Source of the DNA: Ardenticatenaceae bacterium
GTDB taxonomy: Bacteria; Chloroflexota; Anaerolineae; Promineifilales; Promineifilaceae
DNA: 64,000 nucleotides
Direction of reading: 5' to 3'
Assembly (NCBI GenBank): GCA_020634415.1
Contig: JACKBT010000013.1
Span: 1 to 64,000, forward strand
Each line of letters begins with the position of its first letter. Within the stretch, counting starts at the first letter, position 1. The position numbers and the translations under genes are program-made. This document shows positions 24,854 to 33,950 of this stretch, in pieces. A model generated the notes under the pieces. The model did not search any database and was not told the DNA's origin. It saw nothing but the letters and a program-made list of their open reading frames with translations.

Positions 24854-25975
24854 ATGTTTTCTGCAATTTGGAATGTCTGCAAATCTATCGTCAACCACGT
24901 TAAAGTTACAATCAAACAATGGACGAAACCCGCTACGGTCACCATTGTTACCGGTGCTGTTTCCGACATGACCCGCTCTAAATCAGACCTTATTGTCGAA
25001 AATGCCATCCTCCGCCAACAACTCATCGTCCTCAAACGGTCTGTCAAACGGCCGAGATTTACTGAAGCTGACCGGGTTTGCCTCACAATTCTGGCTAGAT
25101 TAACCAAATTCTGGCAATCGGCTCTCCATATTGTCCAGCCAGACACTATCCTTCGTTGGCATCGGGATATGTTCAAGCGCTACTGGAAGCGGATATCAAC
25201 TCCTCAAAGCAGAGAGCCTCGTATCCCTCGGGACATTATCGAACTCATCAAGCAGATGGCTCGGGAGAATCCTAAATGGGGTGCTAAAAAGATTTATGGA
25301 GAGTTGCTCAAGTTGGAGATTGTGGTGGACAAACGCACTATCAAGAAGTATATGAAAATGGTCAGGAAGAAGTCCGGTGGACAGAATTGGCGCACTTTCC
25401 TCAAGAATCATGCTCATGAGATTTGGGCTATTGATTTCACCGTCATTCACACGCTCTTTTTCAAGCCACTTTATGCTTTTGTGATTATTGAGCATCAATC
25501 GAGAAAAGTAGTGCATACGGCCGTTACGGCTCATCCCACTGACGAGTGGACAGCCCAGCAAATTCGGGAGGCGACACCTTGGGGAAACCGACCTAAATTT
25601 CTCATTCATGACAATGATGGCAAGGTTGGCGGCCAATTCAAGGGTTTACTCAAAGATTCAGGCATTAAAGCCATCAACACACCATCTAAAGCACCCGGAG
25701 CCAATGCTATCTATGAACGGTTCATTGGCTCGCTACACCGCGAGTGTACCGACAACTTCCTCGTCTTCCATCAGCCCCAACTGCACCGGATCATCGCCAC
25801 TTACGCGGATTACTTCAATCAAGAGCGGCCACATCAAGGCATCAATCAGCATATTCCTGAAAGACTTCACCAGCCAACTCCACCACCCAACTATCAGCTC
25901 AAGGGTAAGGTCGTTTCGACTCCAGTGCTCAACGGTCTCCTTCACAGCTACAGTTACGCCCATCAGCTTCACTAG
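24854..25975 (+). CDS. Integrase-core (DDE) transposase, IS3/IS481 type
   Basis: The 373-residue protein shows a helix-turn-helix half with NPKWGAKKIYGELLKL. The rve catalytic core follows: IWAIDFTVIHT (first Asp), FLIHDNDGKVGGQF (second Asp) and ANAIYERFIGSLHREC (Glu), then the tail YFNQERPHQGINQHIPER. This is the usual DD(35)E set. The frame is complete. Inverted ends are weak: TGTGGGGGTGAGTTAACT near 24738 and TTGACGCTCACAACTGCG near 25976-25993 are only loosely complementary, so the borders are uncertain. Confidence 0.8.
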   Translation: MFSAIWNVCKSIVNHVKVTIKQWTKPATVTIVTGAVSDMTRSKSDLIVENAILRQQLIVLKRSVKRPRFTEADRVCLTILARLTKFWQSALHIVQPDTILRWHRDMFKRYWKRISTPQSREPRIPRDIIELIKQMARENPKWGAKKIYGELLKLEIVVDKRTIKKYMKMVRKKSGGQNWRTFLKNHAHEIWAIDFTVIHTLFFKPLYAFVIIEHQSRKVVHTAVTAHPTDEWTAQQIREATPWGNRPKFLIHDNDGKVGGQFKGLLKDSGIKAINTPSKAPGANAIYERFIGSLHRECTDNFLVFHQPQLHRIIATYADYFNQERPHQGINQHIPERLHQPTPPPNYQLKGKVVSTPVLNGLLHSYSYAHQLH

Positions 25976-26077
25976 TTGACGCTCACAACTGCGAATTGAC
26001 ATTATCGCTGCCAGATTTAGATTGGTAGCTGATTCAGGCTGCCTATTTTTCCTTTGTTTCGCTTTGACCTAGGCTGA

Positions 26078-26539
26078 ATAACGGCCGCTTTCGCTTGTAA
26101 GTTCGTCAACACCTTCCAAGTATGCCTGTATTTCATTGTTAACGTAGATTTGTGTGTAGCTGAAGCGGGATTAGGCTCCATTGCCACGTATGACACGTTT
26201 GTTAAACAACCCCCAGTAATTAATGTGGTGCCTACGATAATGACCGTTACTAATAACAGTCCCATCACTATCATCGAAACTGCTACCATCATCATTACTG
26301 CCACAGACCCAGTTGATAATCTCATGTATGCTTTCGATTGTGATAATGATGGCCTGTTTGAAGTCGGACCACAAGTGGATAATACAGCCTTGTGCAGCTT
26401 TACGGCTGCGGGCGACCATATTGTCAATGTGCAAGTCACAGATGGTGATGGTGGCCTTGTCACTGGTGATACGACAGTGACAGTCATGTCAGCAGATACA
26501 GGTTTCACCCTCTATTTACCGTTAATAATCAAACCTTGA
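26078..26539 (+). pseudogene. C-terminal fragment of a secreted PKD-domain protein
   Basis: The frame is open from 26078 without a start codon; TTG 26150 is not a credible start. The readable part is a PKD-like Ig fold (ITATDPVDNLMYAFDCDNDG, HIVNVQVTDGDGGLVTGDT). It ends FTLYLPLIIKP, a short hydrophobic tail that recurs at the ends of surface proteins of Chloroflexota. The N-terminal part, with its signal peptide, was apparently lost when the upstream IS inserted. Confidence 0.55.
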
Positions 26540-27213
26540 TTGGAATTGTTTGCAACCAACGGCCGTTTTCAACTTGATTGTTGATAGGCAAGAGAGAACG
26601 GCCGTTGTCAAATACTGCTATCCAAGATGGAGTGCAATTAACAACAGTGACATACGAGACCAGTTTGCGAGAACCAGATGAGGACGACAACAGTATTCGA
26701 TTTGTCATTGACCTGAGCTGAGGGAACCTCGGCTCAAACCTAGCGAAGCTACCATTTCACGCAAGATAGATTGCGAATTTAGAGGGATAATGAGATAGGG
26801 TGGTCAGGTGAGATTTGATCTATCAGATCATTTCTGGTTATTACACCAGCTGGGTCTATGCCTGGGCGTTGGTAGCTCCAATTTCGATTGGTCTGGGGCT
26901 GCTCAGTTATGGTTGGTTAAAGAACAAGCCTGAACTACGCCAGCGCGGTTAGGATGTAGCTAAAGTGGGACTGGGCAAACCACCAACCACTATTTCTGAA
27001 GTGGATTGTCAATGGTTAGAAGCTTTCTCCCATAGAATTGATATCATAGCCAAATCCAGGCTTCTCTGGCAAAACCACAAATGGATTTTCCCTCATCGTC
27101 AAAACTGCTTACACAAACTTTAATCGCACACACTCTGGCAAAAGTCTTGTCCCCACTCTTGTTTTACGTTAACATATAGCTACCGATAATTTAACATTAT
27201 TAGTATCTATAGA
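26540..27213. other. Gene-poor stretch with decayed coding fragments
   Basis: Two AACGGCCGTT palindromes lie at 26559 and 26597. Short open pieces look like relics: one ends TSLREPDEDDNSIRFVIDLS near 26718. Another around 26830-26950 encodes a single membrane helix (WVYAWALVAPISIGLGLL). Neither has a start or a partner. No RNA gene was seen. Confidence 0.4.
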
Positions 27214-27241
27214 TTGGCATCTCTTTTGTTTGTGCTAGAAT
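27214..27241 (+). promoter_or_regulatory. Sigma-70-like promoter of rhuM
   Basis: TTGGCA (27214-27219), a 16-base spacer and TAGAAT (27236-27241) lie 38 bases before the rhuM start codon at 27280. Confidence 0.55.
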
Positions 27242-27279
27242 ATTTGTGCTAATCTCAAGGCGAAAATGGAGAACAACTT

Positions 27280-28218
27280 ATGGATGGCAACCAGAATTCT
27301 CAATTGATTCTTTATCAAACCGAAGGTGGTGAAACGCAAATACAAGTCATCATGCAAGATGAGACAGTTTGGCTGACACAAAAAGAAATGGCCGAGTTAT
27401 TTCAAAGGGATCAATCGGTTATTTCCAGGCACGTCAACAACGTATTCAAAGAGGGCGAATTGGATGAGGGAAGCAATATGCAAAAAATGCATATTGCTAA
27501 CTCGGACAAGCCTGTAGCCTCCTATAACCTGGACGTCATTATCTCAGTCGGCTACCGAGTGAAATCCCATCGCGGCACCCAGTTCCGCATTTGGGCCACG
27601 GGGACACTGCGAGAATATTTGGTGAAAGGGTTCGTGCTCAACGATGAACGTTTGGAAGGTAATGAGCGCAACTACTTTGATGAACTGGTGGAACGGGTAC
27701 GCCGGATTCGGACATCCGAAAAACAGTTCTATCGCAAAGTATTAGACATCTTTGCCACCAGCATTGACTATGATACGAAGACGGCCCAGGCACAGGAATT
27801 CTTTGCTGCTGTGCAAAACAAGTTTCATTATGCGATTCACGGCCGGACAGCCGCCGAGTTGATTACTGAACGCATCAATAGCCAGTCGCCCGCTATGGGT
27901 CTCACCAATTGGTCCGGTAAGGTGGTAACAGCGAAGGATGCCAGAATTGCCAAGAATTATCTCCAGGAAATTGAACTGAAACGGCTTGATTTGCTTGTCG
28001 AACAGTTTTTGGCCTACGCAGAATTACAGGCGGTGGAAAAACGGCCGATGTATATGCAGCAGTGGGTCAACAAACTAGACGATTTCTTGCGCTTCAACGA
28101 AAAGGAAATTCTACAGCACAAAGGCAAGGTGTCTCGGCAAGATATGGAGGCCAAAGTACGTGAAGAGCTGCAAAGATATCACGGGCAGCAGCGACAGTTG
28201 GAGGCAGGCCATGAATGA
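27280..28218 (+). CDS. rhuM: RhuM-family protein
   Basis: The 312-residue protein starts at ATG 27280 with GGAGAA nearby. It carries the family signature from residue 20 on: VIMQDETVWLTQKEMAELFQ, RDQSVISRHVNNVFKEGEL and DVIISVGYRVKSHRGTQFRI. The C-terminal half holds the linked helical domain (NKFHYAIHGRTAAELI). The name comes from a Salmonella island gene; the biochemical role is unknown, but it often occurs on mobile elements. The stop overlaps the following recombinase start by 8 bases, so the pair is coupled. Confidence 0.85.
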   Translation: MDGNQNSQLILYQTEGGETQIQVIMQDETVWLTQKEMAELFQRDQSVISRHVNNVFKEGELDEGSNMQKMHIANSDKPVASYNLDVIISVGYRVKSHRGTQFRIWATGTLREYLVKGFVLNDERLEGNERNYFDELVERVRRIRTSEKQFYRKVLDIFATSIDYDTKTAQAQEFFAAVQNKFHYAIHGRTAAELITERINSQSPAMGLTNWSGKVVTAKDARIAKNYLQEIELKRLDLLVEQFLAYAELQAVEKRPMYMQQWVNKLDDFLRFNEKEILQHKGKVSRQDMEAKVREELQRYHGQQRQLEAGHE

Positions 28219-29068
28219 ACTTTTACGCCCTCCGACGGCGATTATTTTGCCTACAGAGCATAGCCTATCTATCGTCCACGCTGGCGAAGCCGCCAACCGC
28301 GCCGCCGCTGATTACCTCTTTGCTGATTACCGCCAACGTCGCGCTGAGAAAACGATTCGCACACAAACGGCCGCTTTGCTGTTGTGGGTGCAATTCTTGG
28401 CCGAAGCTGGTGCAGTGAGCCAATTGCTTGCCAAAGCTGAGGTATGGGCCACCGATTATTTTGATGACAAAGCACAAGCAAAGCTACGCGAATATGCCCA
28501 GTCGCAAGCAACCTCTCTTCTTACTGTATATGGGGCGCATTTTTGCCAACATGTGCCAGCCGCTTGGCAAGGTGTCACCTGGGGCTTGGTGGAAGGCTTT
28601 GTCAAATGGTTGCTGAATCAGGGGTATCGGGTCACGAGTGTGAATAATAGGCTATCGGCCGTAAAGGTCTATGCTCGATTAGCGGTTAAAGCAGGGGTCA
28701 TTCCCTCTACTGAACAAGCTCTGATTCGAGAGGTGCGGGGCTATAGTGGGACAGAAGGTAAGCGGGTGGATGGTAAACGGCCGAAAACACGCTTGGGACA
28801 TAAGAAAGAGGAAGCCGTCGTTCTCACTGCCCAACAAGCCCGACTGCTCAAAAGCAGCCATCCCCCCACCCCACAGGGGATACGGGACAGGTTGCTCATC
28901 TGCCTCTTTTTGGATTTGGGGCTGCGGGCCAGTGAGGTAGCGGCGTTAACGGTGGAAGATTTGGCGGAGCCGGGTTATGTGACGGTCTACCGACAGAAGA
29001 CGGATACGACGGATAGGATGGCTTTAACGGCCGATATTCTGGCGGCGTTGGTGGATTACTACTTTTGA
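28211..29068 (+). pseudogene. Tyrosine recombinase truncated by the Tn3 end
   Basis: The start is ATG 28211 (MNELLRPPTAIILPTEHSL), inside the rhuM end. The core-binding domain and the beginning of the catalytic domain (LFLDLGLRASEVAALTVEDL, with the first Arg) are present. The frame stops at LVDYYF, where the Tn3 inverted repeat begins (29064). The HxxR, His and Tyr parts are missing, so it cannot recombine. The rest of the gene was not found beyond the transposon. Confidence 0.75.
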
Positions 29069-29083
29069 CTAGGATCGGAACAG

Positions 29084-29142
29084 AAAACGGCCACTTAACC
29101 AACTTGGTGCCAGAGGGAACCAGCAAGTTAAGCGGCCGTTTT
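29084..29142. repeat. Imperfect hairpin inside the Tn3 left end
   Basis: AAAACGGCCACTTAACCAACTTG (29084-29106 region) pairs with CAAGTTAAGCGGCCGTTTT (29124-29142) apart from one mismatch and a small bulge. It lies just after tnpA and may end its transcript. Confidence 0.45.
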
Positions 29143-29161
29143 CAGAGCAAATAGAGGTGCT

Positions 29162-32146
29162 TCACGATTGTCGCAACGGCCGTAAACCACCCGTTTCGGG
29201 TTTCGCTGTCAGGGTAAAATCATAGCGGCCCGTCAACCGAATATGTTCATGCCCCAGTGGGGTTAGCCGTTTGACATCTTCCTCACGAACGTCAACGCCA
29301 GTCGCCTGCAAGTGTTCAATTGCTTTGTTCAAATATAGCGTGTTCCAAAGGACAATCATATTAACTACTAGACCCAGCGCACCCAGTTGGTCTTCCAACC
29401 CGTCCTGATATTTCTTCCGCGCCTCCCCTTTACGACCATGAAAAACAGCCCGTGCCAGACTATGCCGTCGTTCGCCACGAAGAAGCTGGATCATGATCCG
29501 TCGCCGGTAGTCAGGTTCATCAATGTAGTGAAGGAGGTAGAGTGTTTTAGCAATGCGCCCTACCTCCGCAATAGCCTTGGCCAAAACCGAACTTCCTTTG
29601 CCGGCCTGGAGCATCTTCATTAATTCAGAGGCCGTTACCTGCCCCAGTTTCAAGGAACCAGCGACTCGTAATACGTCATCCCAATTATCTATCACTCGCT
29701 CTTCTTTGATATGATGCCGGGCAACCTTGTTCAAGGCACCATACCTGGCCTTCTTGTCCATACGCCAGAAGCGGGTCTTGCCAATGTCACGCAGGCGCGG
29801 ACTAAACTGATAGCCCAACAGCCAAAACAGCCCGAAAACAATATCTGTGTAGCCGGCCGTATCGGCCATCACTTCCACTGGTTCCAAGACCGTTTGCTGC
29901 TCCAACAGCCCATCGAGAATATACATCGCCTCACGCACGGCACCCGGAATAACGACACCATAAAACGACGTAAACTGGTCGCTGGTGAAGGTGAAGTAAG
30001 TGACCCCGCGCCCTTCGCCAAAGTATTTCCAACTGGGTGCGGCGTACAGCGTCTGGATCGGCACTCGAAAACGCTGCCCATCAGCCGAAGCCACATCGCC
30101 ACCGCCCCAAATCTTGGCTAATGGTATTTCTGTTTGGGCGGCGACCAAACGGGCGTTGGCGCGGGTCAACGTTTCATCCCGGATGTAGTTCTGTTGTACC
30201 CAGAGCAGCCGATTGCGTCGCAGAGCTGGCACATCAGCATGGACAACGTCATCAATACCCATATTGCAGGCTTCGGCCAACAACACAGCACAAATCGAAA
30301 GGGTCAGGTCATCAGCCCGAGCTTGTTTCTCGCTGATGTGGGTGAATTCATCAACAAAACCGGTGAGGGCCTGAATCTCAAGCAGTAAATCGGGCAAATC
30401 CAATTCGGGCAGCAGGTCGTAAACTTGTTCCTGCAATTGTTTGAGTCGACGACCGACAGGCACTTTTTTCTGCCGACGTAAGCTGATACGCTCGTGCCCT
30501 TCTTCCTTTTTAATCGAGACCGCTTTGTTCTTAGCAAAGCGTTTGGCCACACGCCGGTATAATTGGTCCAGTTGCTTCCCCAGTTCGGTCATCTCTTTAC
30601 GGCCGTCGGTGGATTTGCCTAAAGCGGCACACACCTGGGGCCGCGCCTTTTTCCAGGCTTCACCATACAGGAGCTGCTGCCGTTGGTCTTGCCAGCGGCG
30701 GCTGGGGGTGATGAAAATATCGCGCCGTTGCAATGACGCTATCAGGTTTTGTAAGACGCAAAAAGTGTAGTAACGACGATCAATCAACTCATCCTGGTTA
30801 AAGACAACCTGCCGCCACGCAGCACTACTCACGATTTCTTGGGGCGCTTTTTGTAAATCCGGCCGCGGACTTTCGTGATCCAGGCGATAGAGGAACTGCC
30901 AGGCGGCCAGCGACTCATCATCGTCGGCGATGCTCTCGAAAGAAATGGTAGCCAACAAGCTGCCCAGAAAAAGCCGAACAGAACGGTAACCATGTACCAG
31001 TTGGTCATAATAATGGGGCGCGTAGCGCGTCGTTTCGTGTCCTACTAACGCCACTGCTTTTTCCAGTTGCTCACGAGGGATATGTTTGAAGATAGCCTGG
31101 CGTATCTCATCGCCCAATAGCTGGTCATCGAGGATGAATTGACACGCTTCGTACAATTGCCACGTAGCTGTGTCCATTTCGGCCATCATCTGCAAGCGCT
31201 GCTTGAGACCGGCTTTTTCCGCATCCTTGAACTTCTCAGCCACAATCATGATGAGCAGCTCCAGAATCTCATCTTGAATGACCGCTTCCAGCACACAAGC
31301 CGTGACTAACAACGTGGCTAATTCGTGGTCGTCACCCAGATCATCAATGGCAGCGGCCCAGGAAGCCAGCCCATAGCGGGATAAGGCATTGATGCGTCCC
31401 ACCGGAAAGAGCGTCAGGTCAATATCACTGACTCCCAGCGCTCGCACCTTATCCAGACGCTGCATAGCTGATTTAATCGTTAAAGAAGATGCCCACGTTT
31501 CTTGACGACGCAGCAGTTCCAGTTTGGAAAAGCGGGTGTTTTCTTCAATTTCCAGTAACCCTCGCAACCGTTGTGTTTGCTGCCTGTCCAGAGGCTTGAT
31601 TAATCCCGTCCACAACCGCTTGTTAGCCCGGTCAACCACACGAGCCACCAGCCGCTCCAACACCGTCGCACCGGGCAACAGCACTTTATGCTGCACCAAC
31701 CAAGCCGTGGCCGCATCAAAAAGTACCAGATGTCTTTCAGCCGTCAGCCAGGCCCGGGCATACAAATGACGAAGTAAGAAAAATGGCTTCTGGCTCTGGT
31801 GAAAATCCTCGAAGCCATACAACTCACGTATTTTCTTTTTGTGTCGTCGCTGGGACCGTTCGCTGTACGCTTGCCAGAGGGATACGGCCACATCAAGTTG
31901 GCGAGCCATGTACTCGACGACATTATCAGGCACTTCTGTCAGGTCGCTGAGAAACGTCCCCAGGAATCGGGTCGTACCCAATTGGACAGCAAAGCCTAAC
32001 CGGGTATCATCTTCATGCAACGCCTTGATATGCATCAGGTCGCCATCATCCAGGTGAAAATATTGCGCCAATTGCTTGGCTGATGGGACACCGGCATAGT
32101 GACCGTATTGCGCTTCTTGTTCTGAGGTCAGGAATTCGACAGGCAT
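29162..32146 (-). CDS. tnpA: Tn3-family transposase TnpA
   Basis: The 994 residues are full length for the family and start MPVEFLTSEQEAQYGHYAGV at ATG 32146. The catalytic half contains VASADGQRFRVPIQTLYAA, VEVMADTAGYTDIVFGLFW (catalytic Asp region) and LGALGLVVNMIVLWNTLYLN near the end. No stops or shifts are present. It recognises the 38-bp ends and carries out replicative transposition. The gene diverges from the recombinase at 32297. A second, decayed homologue lies at 48264-50875. Confidence 0.95.
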   Translation of the reverse strand: MPVEFLTSEQEAQYGHYAGVPSAKQLAQYFHLDDGDLMHIKALHEDDTRLGFAVQLGTTRFLGTFLSDLTEVPDNVVEYMARQLDVAVSLWQAYSERSQRRHKKKIRELYGFEDFHQSQKPFFLLRHLYARAWLTAERHLVLFDAATAWLVQHKVLLPGATVLERLVARVVDRANKRLWTGLIKPLDRQQTQRLRGLLEIEENTRFSKLELLRRQETWASSLTIKSAMQRLDKVRALGVSDIDLTLFPVGRINALSRYGLASWAAAIDDLGDDHELATLLVTACVLEAVIQDEILELLIMIVAEKFKDAEKAGLKQRLQMMAEMDTATWQLYEACQFILDDQLLGDEIRQAIFKHIPREQLEKAVALVGHETTRYAPHYYDQLVHGYRSVRLFLGSLLATISFESIADDDESLAAWQFLYRLDHESPRPDLQKAPQEIVSSAAWRQVVFNQDELIDRRYYTFCVLQNLIASLQRRDIFITPSRRWQDQRQQLLYGEAWKKARPQVCAALGKSTDGRKEMTELGKQLDQLYRRVAKRFAKNKAVSIKKEEGHERISLRRQKKVPVGRRLKQLQEQVYDLLPELDLPDLLLEIQALTGFVDEFTHISEKQARADDLTLSICAVLLAEACNMGIDDVVHADVPALRRNRLLWVQQNYIRDETLTRANARLVAAQTEIPLAKIWGGGDVASADGQRFRVPIQTLYAAPSWKYFGEGRGVTYFTFTSDQFTSFYGVVIPGAVREAMYILDGLLEQQTVLEPVEVMADTAGYTDIVFGLFWLLGYQFSPRLRDIGKTRFWRMDKKARYGALNKVARHHIKEERVIDNWDDVLRVAGSLKLGQVTASELMKMLQAGKGSSVLAKAIAEVGRIAKTLYLLHYIDEPDYRRRIMIQLLRGERRHSLARAVFHGRKGEARKKYQDGLEDQLGALGLVVNMIVLWNTLYLNKAIEHLQATGVDVREEDVKRLTPLGHEHIRLTGRYDFTLTAKPETGGLRPLRQS

Positions 32147-32296
32147 TATTTACTCCTTTTCTGTGAAAATAGGGTGGATAGAAAATACTGCGAGAATGCC
32201 TGTTATCACAAGAAAATGAGCAGATTCGACAGTTGCCTTCTCTGGTAGACAAGGGTAGTGTGGAGACACGGTTTTACCGTTATCACAGGAATAATT
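32147..32296. promoter_or_regulatory. Divergent tnpA/recombinase gap, probable res site
   Basis: GTTATCACA occurs twice (about 32202 and 32279). Such repeated recombinase motifs are expected at the resolution site of Tn3 elements using a tyrosine recombinase (Tn4430 type). AGGA at 32287 is the ribosome site for the recombinase. Confidence 0.45.
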
Positions 32297-33184
32297 GTGG
32301 CCGAGCAAGCAAACACACTGGAAACATGGATAGAGCAATTCCTGACAGACTTGCGAAATGCCAATCGTTCTCCCCATACCTGCCGGGCTTACGCCACTGA
32401 TTTACGTCGTCTGGCTGCCTTTTACGATGGGGAACCAGCAGCTATTTCCGTCAATACCCTGCGAGACTTCCTCCAATCCTTTGCCCATCTGAAACCGGCC
32501 AGCCGGGCGCGGAAGCAAGCCGCCTTAAACAGCTTCTTTACATGGGCTTATCGGCATGACCTGATTCCGGCCAATCCCATGGCCAAAATAGAGCCTGTGA
32601 AACGCCCAGCCCGAAAAATCCGTGCTTTGCCGCGGACTGAGATAGAAAAAATCCTGGCAGTGATACCGGTAACACAGCCAAGGGATAGGTTATTTTTTCG
32701 TCTGCTATTTGAGACAGGATTGCGGGTCAGCGAGGCTCTAGCCCTTTACCTGGAGGACCTGGATTTAACTCTGGATGATGAACACATCACCGTACAAGGA
32801 AAAGGAGGGAAACAACGCACGGTCTTGCTCGACGACCCCAAACTGGTAGCCCAACTACGCGCCTATCTTAAACGAACTGGCTACAAACATGGCCCGTTGT
32901 TCAGAGCGCAGAAAAACGGCCAGGGCGAACCATTACGTTACCAATCCATGCAGCAACGCTGGCAAAATTATTGTGAAGCGGCCGGTGTCAACTGTACCTT
33001 ACATCAATTGCGCCATTCCCATGCTACTGAATTGGTCAATGATGGGGTCAGTCTGGCGACGATCCGCAAGCGATTGGGTCACAAAAATATCCAGACGACC
33101 CTGCATTACGCCGAACAGTCCGATGAAACGGCCGATGCCGAACTCCGGGCTTGGCGACGACAAATTCATGCTGAACGAAGTTGA
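32297..33184 (+). CDS. TnpI-like tyrosine recombinase of the Tn3 element
   Basis: GTG 32297 is preferred because AGGA stands seven bases before it; the frame is open from 32258. The 295 residues have the core-binding domain (TCRAYATDLRRLAAFYDG) and catalytic residues in LLFETGLRVSEALALYLEDL (Arg), LHQLRHSHATELVNDGVSL (HxLR) and LGHKNIQTTLHYAEQSDE (His, Tyr). It likely resolves cointegrates at the adjacent gap, replacing the serine resolvase of classical Tn3. Confidence 0.85.
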   Translation: MAEQANTLETWIEQFLTDLRNANRSPHTCRAYATDLRRLAAFYDGEPAAISVNTLRDFLQSFAHLKPASRARKQAALNSFFTWAYRHDLIPANPMAKIEPVKRPARKIRALPRTEIEKILAVIPVTQPRDRLFFRLLFETGLRVSEALALYLEDLDLTLDDEHITVQGKGGKQRTVLLDDPKLVAQLRAYLKRTGYKHGPLFRAQKNGQGEPLRYQSMQQRWQNYCEAAGVNCTLHQLRHSHATELVNDGVSLATIRKRLGHKNIQTTLHYAEQSDETADAELRAWRRQIHAERS

Positions 33185-33202
33185 GGTAAAGGAATCACAT
33201 CT

Positions 33203-33841
33203 ATGGCTGATGATAAGCTTTTGTGGCAAGGCACGGTCATCGCCGTGCAACCGCGCATCCGGCTGACACGCTCCTTTGACCAGCGTTACCATTCCTATTT
33301 GGGCTATATGCTCTGCATTCAGGGACAAATTGGTGATGATGAAGGAGAATTCCTGGTTGGCATTGGTGAAGCCGTCCAGGCCAAACACCAGTTCCGGGTG
33401 GGTGATAGGGTCAGTAGCCGGGCAGAGCCGGTTGCCGACCCCAAACTGGAGCCGGTGGATTATTACAAAACAGCCGGTTTGAAGGTTATCCAACGGGCGA
33501 ATGACGATAATGAACACACCCCACCACCCTGGTATGGTATTCCGCCCGAGATGGAAGTATACCGGTGGCGTGGTCACCGCCGGCTCAACGCTCAGACTTA
33601 CAACACAAAGTGCAGCGGCTGTATCTGGGGCTGCCGTATGGCTGTGGAGATGATTGTGGATCAGTCGAATCCTCGACAGAAACGGTATCGTTTTGAGACC
33701 TTCTGTTATGGCCCCAAGTCCTGCCCGCTTTACAAGGCCGGTCCTATTCGCAAAGTGCCAGGACGTAAAGGCATGGTTTGGGAAGAAGAAGATTGGGTAG
33801 ACGAAGACGCGACCTCCCACCGAACAATGATGAATGAGTGA
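33203..33841 (+). CDS. Cys-containing passenger protein of the Tn3 element
   Basis: The 212-residue protein follows the recombinase by 18 bases and ends shortly before the right inverted repeat. The first ~90 residues look like an OB-fold-like beta domain (LLWQGTVIAVQPRIRLTRSF, FRVGDRVSSRAEPVADP). The second half has four cysteines in TKCSGCIWGCRM and CYGPKSCPLYKAG, a possible metal or Fe-S site. No known family is claimed. It may be a host-interaction or fitness cargo of the transposon. Confidence 0.6.
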   Translation: MADDKLLWQGTVIAVQPRIRLTRSFDQRYHSYLGYMLCIQGQIGDDEGEFLVGIGEAVQAKHQFRVGDRVSSRAEPVADPKLEPVDYYKTAGLKVIQRANDDNEHTPPPWYGIPPEMEVYRWRGHRRLNAQTYNTKCSGCIWGCRMAVEMIVDQSNPRQKRYRFETFCYGPKSCPLYKAGPIRKVPGRKGMVWEEEDWVDEDATSHRTMMNE

Positions 33842-33950
33842 CATCGTTTCGGAGTGATTCAGTGGATAGTTTTCCTCCAAGTCTCTGCGTTAAAGACCGT
33901 GTCTATGTCCAATTTCTGTTCCGATCCTAGTCAAACCCCTAGTATGTTGT

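Larger units (their letters stand above)
29064..33939. mobile_element. Tn3-family transposon with tyrosine recombinase
   Basis: The right end is a 38-bp repeat (33902-33939) ending ...TAGTCAAACCCC. The left end matches its inner 23 bp as TTTGACTAGGATCGG... from 29064, without the terminal GGGG. Inside are tnpA (minus), a divergent tyrosine recombinase and a Cys-rich passenger. The left terminus is therefore damaged and transposition from this copy may be impaired. Confidence 0.8.

Noticed and set aside
32999..33880. 293-residue minus-strand ORF
   Set aside because: It is a shadow of the tyrosine recombinase and passenger genes, which have proper motifs and ribosome sites.
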